A stretch of 14,234 bases of DNA from JBKHHU01 sp046539045 (GTDB lineage: Bacteria; Planctomycetota; Phycisphaerae; SM23-33): positions 1 through 14,234 of the forward strand of contig JBKHHU010000076.1 in assembly GCA_046539045.1 (NCBI GenBank), given 5' to 3'. Shown here piece after piece: positions 9,151 through 14,234 of this stretch (position 1 is its first letter; the number at the start of each line of letters is the position of its first letter). The notes below the pieces were generated by a model. The model was not told where the DNA came from, made no database searches, and saw only the letters and a program-made list of their open reading frames with translations. The position numbers and the translations under genes were made by a program.

Positions 9151-9855
9151 CTATTCCTCGAACTGCTCCTTCTGCTTTTCGGTCATCACCTTGGCGACTA
9201 TCACTTCCGTTGCCCCGTCCCGCAGATCGTAGATGCCCTTCAGATACGGATCGTCCTTGAGCGGATCGCCGTCCTGGAACATCTGCTCATCAGCGTACCG
9301 GATGCAGGTGTGCAGAATCTTCTCTTTCTGCTCGTCCGTGAGGTTGGCTTTGCGGAACCGCCCGCCGAGACGCTCCCTCAGCACGTACCCGGTCCAGGCC
9401 TTCTTCTGGGCCGGGGTCAACACGTCGATGACCTCGTAACGGATCTTCTCCATGAATGCCGCGTGCTCCTCCGAAAGCGGAGCGATCTGCTTTTCCAGCT
9501 TCGCGACCTTCGCGTCGTCCTTGGCTTTTTTCGCGGCCTTCAGTTCGTCACGCAGTTGGCTGAGCTTCTTGTGCTGCTCGGAGTTCTGGTGACGCTGCAG
9601 TTTCTCGGCCCGCTCCTCTACGGCCTTGTTGAATTCGTCCAACTGCTGGCCTTCAAGGTCAAGCAGCACTTTCATCTGGGCGAATTCATCGCGTCGGCCG
9701 ATCTCCATCGCTTCCTGTGCGTCGGAGTAATCCGGCAGGACCGGCCTGGCCGAGGCGATCTGCTTATCCGCCGCCGTCATCGTCTTCGTGCCCTCGCAGG
9801 CTATCAGCATGCCGCAAAGGGTGACTGTCGAGAGCAGAATGGTGACTTTCCTCAT
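9151..9855 (-). CDS. Small lipoprotein with LTxxQ-like motifs
   Basis: A 234-residue predicted secreted lipoprotein. MRK is followed by a hydrophobic stretch and the lipobox LIAC, with lipidated Cys20; Glu at +2 does not signal inner-membrane retention, though that rule is uncertain outside enterobacteria. Residues about 50-140 are highly charged, heptad-like and probably coiled-coil. LTPAQ (146-150), LTDEQ (172-176) and MTEKQ (224-228) resemble the LTxxQ motif of Spy/CpxP periplasmic chaperones, so an envelope stress or chaperone-like role is possible but unproven. The start at 9855 has AAGGAAG upstream and gives the signal peptide at residue 1; the longer in-frame reading to 10101 is rejected because it buries the signal peptide. 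Divergent from ffh, convergent with the oxidoreductases. Confidence 0.75.
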   Translation of the reverse strand: MRKVTILLSTVTLCGMLIACEGTKTMTAADKQIASARPVLPDYSDAQEAMEIGRRDEFAQMKVLLDLEGQQLDEFNKAVEERAEKLQRHQNSEQHKKLSQLRDELKAAKKAKDDAKVAKLEKQIAPLSEEHAAFMEKIRYEVIDVLTPAQKKAWTGYVLRERLGGRFRKANLTDEQKEKILHTCIRYADEQMFQDGDPLKDDPYLKGIYDLRDGATEVIVAKVMTEKQKEQFEE

Positions 9856-9921
9856 GTTCTTCCTTTCAAACTGAGAATTGGAATCCTTCCCGTGTGGGGA
9901 AATGCTAATGAAGCGTAAACA

Positions 9922-9959
9922 ATTGAAACCGTAGAGACTGCAGACTTCAAGTATGAAGT
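9922..9959 (-). promoter_or_regulatory. Candidate lipoprotein promoter with overlapping palindrome
   Basis: On the minus strand, TTGAAG (plus positions 9945-9950) and TTCAAT (9922-9927) are spaced 17 nt, each matching 4 of 6 consensus positions. A perfect inverted repeat, ACTTCA (9944-9949) and TGAAGT (9954-9959) with a 4-nt centre, overlaps the -35 and could be an operator. Start of transcription would be about 60 nt before the ATG. Confidence 0.4.
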
Positions 9960-10111
9960 GAGTGGCGGAATCTGCGGCAGCCTCCGCGCCGCCGGTATCT
10001 ATGCTTCTATGCACGCTCTTCCGGCGGCAAGGCCGAGAGGCCCCGGCCGGGAGCAAGCTGGTCCAGCCAGTGCGTTTGGCGCGATTGGCTCTTTCCTGCA
10101 CCGTTGGCTTT

Positions 10112-10120
10112 TGCTATACT
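10112..10120 (+). promoter_or_regulatory. Extended -10 promoter of ffh
   Basis: TGCTATACT at 10112-10120 is an extended -10 element (TG, one base, TATACT). No good -35 sits at the usual distance (TTTCCT at 10092), as is common for extended -10 promoters. The expected start near 10127 is about 3 nt before the ffh ATG. Confidence 0.6.
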
Positions 10121-10129
10121 CAGCGACCC

Positions 10130-11572
10130 ATGTTTGAAGCACTTACAGACAAGTTCAACGGCGCTCTCCGCAAACTCTCCGGCCGCGGAAAAATATCGGA
10201 AAAGAACATCCGCGACGCGATGCGAGATGTGCGAACTGCGCTGCTCGAAGCCGACGTCAACTACAAGGTCGTGCGGAAGTTCTGCGATGACGTGGTCGAC
10301 AAGGCGTTGGGCCAGGAAGTTCTCCAGTCGCTCCACCCCGGACAGCAGATGGTCAAGATCGTCCACGACGAACTCGTAGACCTGATGGGCCCGGCCGACG
10401 CGAAGATTTACTACGTCTCGCCCGGTCCGACCATCATCATGCTCGCCGGTCTCCAGGGCGCTGGTAAGACCACCCACGCGGGAAAGCTCGCCAAGTACAT
10501 CAAAAAGCAGGGCAGAAGCGTAGGCATGATCGCCTGCGACCTCCAGCGTCCTGCTGCGATCGATCAGTTGACCGTCGTCGGTGAACAGGTCAACACGCCC
10601 GTTTTCCGCATCGACGGTGAGAAAAACCCGGTCAAGGTCGCCCGCAAAGGCCTGGACTGGGCCCGTAAGGAAAAACATGACGTCGTCATCATCGATACCG
10701 CCGGGCGGCTGCACGTCGACCAGGAGATGATGAAGCAGGTGCAGGACATCGCCAACGCGGTCGTGCCGCAGCAGATCTACCTCGTCTGCGATGCGATGAC
10801 CGGGCAGGATGCCGTCAACTCCGCCAAGGAGTTCAACGAGCGCCTGGAACTGGACGGCGTGATCCTGACCAAGTTCGATTCCGACGCCCGTGGTGGTGCG
10901 GCGCTGTCGGTCAAGGCCGTCACCGGCAAACCGATCAAGTTCATCGGCGTCGGCGAGAAGATGGGAGACCTCGAGCCGTTCCATGCCGACCGCATGGCAG
11001 GGCGAATCCTCGGTATGGGCGACGTCGTTTCGCTCGTGGAAAAGGCCCAGGAAGAGATCGACCAGGACGAGGCTGCCAAAATGCAGGAGAAGATGGCCAA
11101 GGGCAGCTTCTCCCTCGATGACTTCCTCAAGCAGATGCGCCAGATGCAGAAGCTCGGGCCCATGAAGCAGGTTCTGAAAATGCTTCCGGGCATGGGCTCG
11201 CAGATCGATCAGTTGCAGATGGACGGGAGCGAAATCAAACGCATGGAGGCGATCATCCTCTCCATGACCAAAGAGGAACGCGACAACCCGGACATCATCG
11301 AAGCGTCCCGTCGGCGACGCATCGCGCGTGGTAGCGGCGCCCAGCCGCAGGAAGTGTCCGGGCTGGTCAAGCAGTTTGGCATGATGGCGGACATGATGAA
11401 GAGCATGGCCGGGATGGGCATGAAAGACCGCCTGAAGATGGCCCAGAACCTTGGGAACATGCCCGGGATGATGGGCGGCGGGGGGATGCCCAACCTGAAG
11501 GTCAAGAAACGCTCCAAGCGTCTCAGTAAGAAAGAACGCAAGAAACGTCGAAGCAAGAGACGCAAACGGTAG
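10130..11572 (+). CDS. ffh: Signal recognition particle protein (SRP54/Ffh GTPase)
   Basis: A 480-residue SRP GTPase that binds 4.5S RNA and signal sequences and delivers nascent membrane and secreted proteins to FtsY. N domain with the DVRTALLEADVNYKVV segment (about 30-45), then the G domain: P-loop GLQGAGKTT (107-115), DLQRPAAIDQL, DTAGRLHVD (189-197) and TKFDSDARGG (247-256). The M domain contains the RNA-binding/finger-loop region, including MLPGMG (351-356), and a Met/Gly-rich stretch at about 420-455. The last 24 residues (457-480) are extremely basic, 18 of 24 Lys or Arg. The ATG at 10130 aligns with the Ffh N terminus (MFEALTDKF); the reading from GTG 9962 adds 56 unrelated residues. 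No Shine-Dalgarno sequence is visible and the promoter predicts a leaderless transcript. A terminator hairpin follows 12 nt after the stop. rpsP and similar common partners are not adjacent. Confidence 0.97.
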   Translation: MFEALTDKFNGALRKLSGRGKISEKNIRDAMRDVRTALLEADVNYKVVRKFCDDVVDKALGQEVLQSLHPGQQMVKIVHDELVDLMGPADAKIYYVSPGPTIIMLAGLQGAGKTTHAGKLAKYIKKQGRSVGMIACDLQRPAAIDQLTVVGEQVNTPVFRIDGEKNPVKVARKGLDWARKEKHDVVIIDTAGRLHVDQEMMKQVQDIANAVVPQQIYLVCDAMTGQDAVNSAKEFNERLELDGVILTKFDSDARGGAALSVKAVTGKPIKFIGVGEKMGDLEPFHADRMAGRILGMGDVVSLVEKAQEEIDQDEAAKMQEKMAKGSFSLDDFLKQMRQMQKLGPMKQVLKMLPGMGSQIDQLQMDGSEIKRMEAIILSMTKEERDNPDIIEASRRRRIARGSGAQPQEVSGLVKQFGMMADMMKSMAGMGMKDRLKMAQNLGNMPGMMGGGGMPNLKVKKRSKRLSKKERKKRRSKRRKR

Positions 11573-11584
11573 ATACACCCATCC

Positions 11585-11609
11585 AACGCCCGCTTCGCCG
11601 GGCGTTCTC
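11585..11609 (+). terminator. Hairpin terminator after ffh
   Basis: AACGCCCG (11585-11592) pairs with CGGGCGTT (11599-11606) around CTTCGC. Only a short T/C tail (TTCTC) follows, weaker than a canonical U-tract, but position 12 nt after the ffh stop supports termination. Confidence 0.65.
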
Positions 11610-11994
11610 ATGCGCAGAGTGGGAGGGAGTTTTTCCGGATATCCGGGCAGAAAATGCGGCGCGGATCGATCGACGGTGCGACTCCGGCCCGACAGCCTAC
11701 CTATTGCGTGTCAGTACATAAGCAACGTGGGCAGCGCCGGTCCGGCCAGAGCGGCCGGAAACGGAGCTCGGCAGGAAGGTGTGGGATTTGATTTTTCCGC
11801 GCACAGATGGCTAGAATGGAAATGCGACGAAGAGAGAAAATCGGCGATGTGAAACTTTCTTCCGGTCGCGTGAACGGTTCTGAGGACGAGCCTTTGTGCG
11901 ATCAAAGGCAGGGAATGCCAAGGCCTTGTGGCCGATACGCAGAGGGGCGAGTCGACAGAGCCTAAAGAAATCGAAATTCTCTCTGAAAAGAGAG
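11610..11994. other. Gene-free stretch between ffh terminator and RNA cluster promoters
   Basis: No convincing coding region. The only plus reading (11610-11852) lacks a ribosome site and recognisable content. Palindromes seen: a 12-bp CCGGATATCCGG (11635-11646) and a 7-bp hairpin TCCGGCC/GGCCGGA (11741-11759). A promoter candidate lies at 11788-11817. No 16S rRNA sequence or 3' anti-Shine-Dalgarno end is present. Confidence 0.6.
11788..11817 (+). promoter_or_regulatory. Candidate upstream promoter (P1) of the tRNA-23S cluster
   Basis: TTGATT (11788-11793), 18-nt spacer, TAGAAT (11812-11817). The -10 matches 5 of 6 and the -35 4 of 6. Transcripts from here would have a leader of nearly 400 nt before tRNA-Ile. 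Confidence 0.4.
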
Positions 11995-12022
11995 TTGACT
12001 TGTCCGACGAAAAGTGTAACTT
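11979..12022 (+). promoter_or_regulatory. Main promoter (P2) of the tRNA-Ile–tRNA-Ala–23S unit
   Basis: TTGACT (11995-12000), 16-nt spacer, TAACTT (12017-12022). Directly upstream a perfect inverted repeat, CTCTCT (11979-11984) and AGAGAG (11989-11994) with GAAA centre, abuts the -35 and is a possible regulator site or UP-type element. Transcription is expected near 12029, about 172 nt before tRNA-Ile. Confidence 0.6.
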
Positions 12023-12200
12023 AGTTCTTCCTGTCGCAACACGCGACACATACCTGCCCGCAAGGGGCGGGTAACTGTTTCAAAACAGGAAAGAGCCGAC
12101 CCGGACCGGGTAATGGATTAACCCACCCAGGGTGCGTGGAGAGGCCGGCAGTAGAGGCTCCCGCGGACAACGCGTGGGCCCTCGCCCGGACTCATAAATT
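12023..12200 (+). other. Structured leader before tRNA-Ile
   Basis: The transcript 5' region has several complementary segments: TTCCTGT (12028-12034) with ACAGGAA (12085-12091), TGTCGC with GCGACA (12032-12048, overlapping the first), and ACCTGCCC (12052-12059) with GGGCGGGT (12065-12072, one T-G pair). GAGCC near 12093 can pair with GGCTC near 12147. It is likely to be pre-RNA leader structure for processing; no boxA is recognised here. Confidence 0.45.
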
Positions 12201-12274
<74 letters not shown>

Positions 12275-12328
12275 TTTGAGTAGTTAAACTCATCCCGAAA
12301 AAATCTGCGGAAAACCGCGAGATTGCCC

Positions 12329-12357
12329 TTGCAGGGCACCGGAGAGGTCACTAGAAT
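12329..12357 (+). promoter_or_regulatory. Candidate promoter before tRNA-Ala
   Basis: TTGCAG (12329-12334) and TAGAAT (12352-12357) with a 17-nt spacer; -10 5 of 6, -35 only 3 of 6. It overlaps a short GCCCT/AGGGC inverted repeat and would start transcription about 25 nt before the tRNA. Confidence 0.3.
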
Positions 12358-12388
12358 CCTCCGCTCGCTTGAACCGCAGTTGAGCTTC

Positions 12389-12461
12389 GGGGACGTAGCT
12401 CAATTGGGAGAGCACCAGCTTTGCAAGCTGGGGGTTGCCGGTTCGAGCCCGGTCGTCTCCA
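12389..12461 (+). tRNA. tRNA-Ala (TGC)
   Basis: 73-nt cloverleaf: acceptor GGGGACG with CGTCTCC (one G-T pair), D arm GCTC/GAGC, anticodon stem CCAGC/GCTGG with loop TTTGCAA and anticodon TGC at 12422-12424, T arm CCGG-TTCGAGC-CCGG. Discriminator A at 12461, CCA not encoded. The acceptor lacks the bacterial G3-U70 at exactly the usual place only if the pairing is misread; G3 faces T here, which is the alanine identity pair. Confidence 0.97.
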
Positions 12462-12539
12462 TTGACGAACGGGTCGAGGCAGCCGGGCGACGGTCGTTGT
12501 CGCAGGGCAGAAATGAGCTGTCCGGGACGACCGCGAAAG

Positions 12540-12594
12540 TTTCTCAAAATTCTGAGAAACGACGCTTGACCCCGAATTGAAACAATGCTAGAAC
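12540..12594 (+). promoter_or_regulatory. 23S-proximal promoter (P3) with flanking inverted repeat
   Basis: TTGACC (12566-12571), 17-nt spacer, TAGAAC (12589-12594), with TG at 12586-12587 making an extended -10. An inverted repeat TTTCTCA (12540-12546)/TGAGAAA (12553-12559) lies 6 nt before the -35. This promoter would transcribe 23S without the tRNAs. It is the best-matching promoter in the RNA cluster. Confidence 0.6.
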
Positions 12595-12601
12595 TTTCGA
12601 C

Positions 12602-12642
12602 CCCTTGATCGGGAGCAGTTGTTAAAAGCAACCGAGCAAGGG
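12602..12642 (+). other. Hairpin at predicted 5' end of P3 transcript
   Basis: CCCTTG (12602-12607) pairs with CAAGGG (12637-12642), with interior CGG/CCG and GTTG/CAAC pairs. It would form immediately at the RNA 5' end from P3. Confidence 0.45.
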
Positions 12643-12652
12643 AAAGAATAGA

Positions 12653-12705
12653 ACGCCGACGAGCCGCAAGGGCTTTGCAGGCGTGGATTTATGGCTCTTT
12701 GAAAA
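12653..12705 (+). promoter_or_regulatory. boxB-like hairpin and boxA antitermination site before 23S
   Basis: A two-tier hairpin, ACGCC/GGCGT outside (12653-12684) and AGCC/GGCT inside, is followed 7 nt later by TGGCTCTTTGAAAA (12692-12705). The latter closely resembles the boxA of bacterial rRNA leaders, which binds NusB-NusE to prevent Rho-dependent termination. The order boxB then boxA is as in E. coli rRNA operons. Confidence 0.65.
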
Positions 12706-12718
12706 TTGCATAGGGATA

Positions 12719-12767
12719 GTGAAACGCAAATAGCGGTTCACCGAATAAATTGAATTCTCTCGAATTC
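12719..12767 (+). other. Inverted repeats between boxA and 23S
   Basis: GTGAA/TTCAC with inner CGC/GCG (12719-12741) and GAATTC-TCTC-GAATTC (12752-12767) can each form a small hairpin in the pre-23S transcript. Likely processing structure; no motif of known function recognised. Confidence 0.4.
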
Positions 12768-12786
12768 GAAAACGTTACCTTAAGCT

Positions 12787-12829
12787 GCTTGATCCACAGG
12801 GATCTTCGGTGCGAGCTGAAGATAAATGT

Positions 12830-12837
<8 letters not shown>
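12787..12837 (+). other. Hairpin spanning the 23S 5' end
   Basis: GCTTGATCCAC (12787-12797) pairs with GTGGTCAAGC (12828-12837) with one bulged T, and ATCTTC (12802-12807) with GAAGAT (12818-12823). The second strand includes the first eight bases of mature 23S, so precursor RNA could hold these in an upstream hairpin before they join helix H1. Confidence 0.5.

Positions 12838-14234
<1,397 letters not shown>

Noticed and set aside
10007..11611. A 534-residue open reading frame on the minus strand opposite ffh
   Set aside because: It mirrors the codon structure of ffh, is full of His/Asp/Leu shadow composition, and has no recognisable domain; ffh on the plus strand is unambiguous.
11610..11852. 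Possible small protein between ffh and the RNA cluster
   Set aside because: No ribosome site, no domain, and it overlaps the terminator edge and promoter candidate P1.
11610..12200. Searched for a degenerate or partial 16S rRNA gene here
   Set aside because: None of the conserved 16S blocks, including the 3' anti-Shine-Dalgarno end, is present.
12323..12580. Open reading frame across tRNA-Ala
   Set aside because: It runs through a complete tRNA gene and is not coding.

Overview
The window looks like chromosomal DNA of a GC-rich bacterium, most likely a member of the Planctomycetota (possibly Phycisphaerae). The strongest argument is the ribosomal RNA layout. A tRNA-Ile(GAT) – tRNA-Ala(TGC) – 23S cluster is present, but no 16S gene precedes it; ffh and its terminator sit there instead. 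Unlinked 16S and 23S genes are well known in planctomycetes, though not exclusive to them. The protein content (FabZ-type dehydratase, truncated UvrC-like protein, large AsmA-like protein, a pair of Gfo/Idh/MocA oxidoreductases) fits but does not prove this. No mobile element, CRISPR array or phage gene was seen.

Layout. Positions 1-5664 (+) carry a FabZ-like 3-hydroxyacyl-ACP dehydratase, a UvrC-like protein that keeps the Fe-S and UVR parts but has lost both nuclease centres, and a 1189-residue membrane-anchored AsmA/TamB-type protein built from about six modules of roughly 120 residues. A clear intrinsic terminator (5689-5717) closes this block. Positions 5737-8978 (+) carry an S-methyl-5'-thioadenosine phosphorylase (methionine salvage) and two paralogous Gfo/Idh/MocA oxidoreductases, ending in hairpins and a terminator. 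A convergent small lipoprotein with LTxxQ-like motifs lies at 9151-9855 (-). Divergent from it is ffh, the SRP GTPase (10130-11572, +), whose extended -10 promoter lies so close to the ATG that the mRNA is probably leaderless.

Positions 11585-14234 form a stable-RNA region: the ffh terminator, about 600 nt without a protein gene but with two promoter candidates and a structured leader, tRNA-Ile, tRNA-Ala, a 368-nt spacer with another strong promoter, a boxB-like hairpin and a boxA, then the first about 1.4 kb of 23S rRNA, which runs off the end of the window. Each RNA gene seems to have its own sigma70-type promoter, three of them sharing a CTAGAA(T/C) -10 element. This suggests that after separation from 16S the cluster became a self-sufficient transcription unit with its own antitermination signals.

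Working together: the fabZ block concerns envelope lipid synthesis or transport (FabZ and AsmA-like protein) plus a DNA-repair relative; the MTAP block is metabolic; ffh and rRNA belong to the translation and protein-targeting machinery. All assignments rest on reading motifs by eye; no database search was run.
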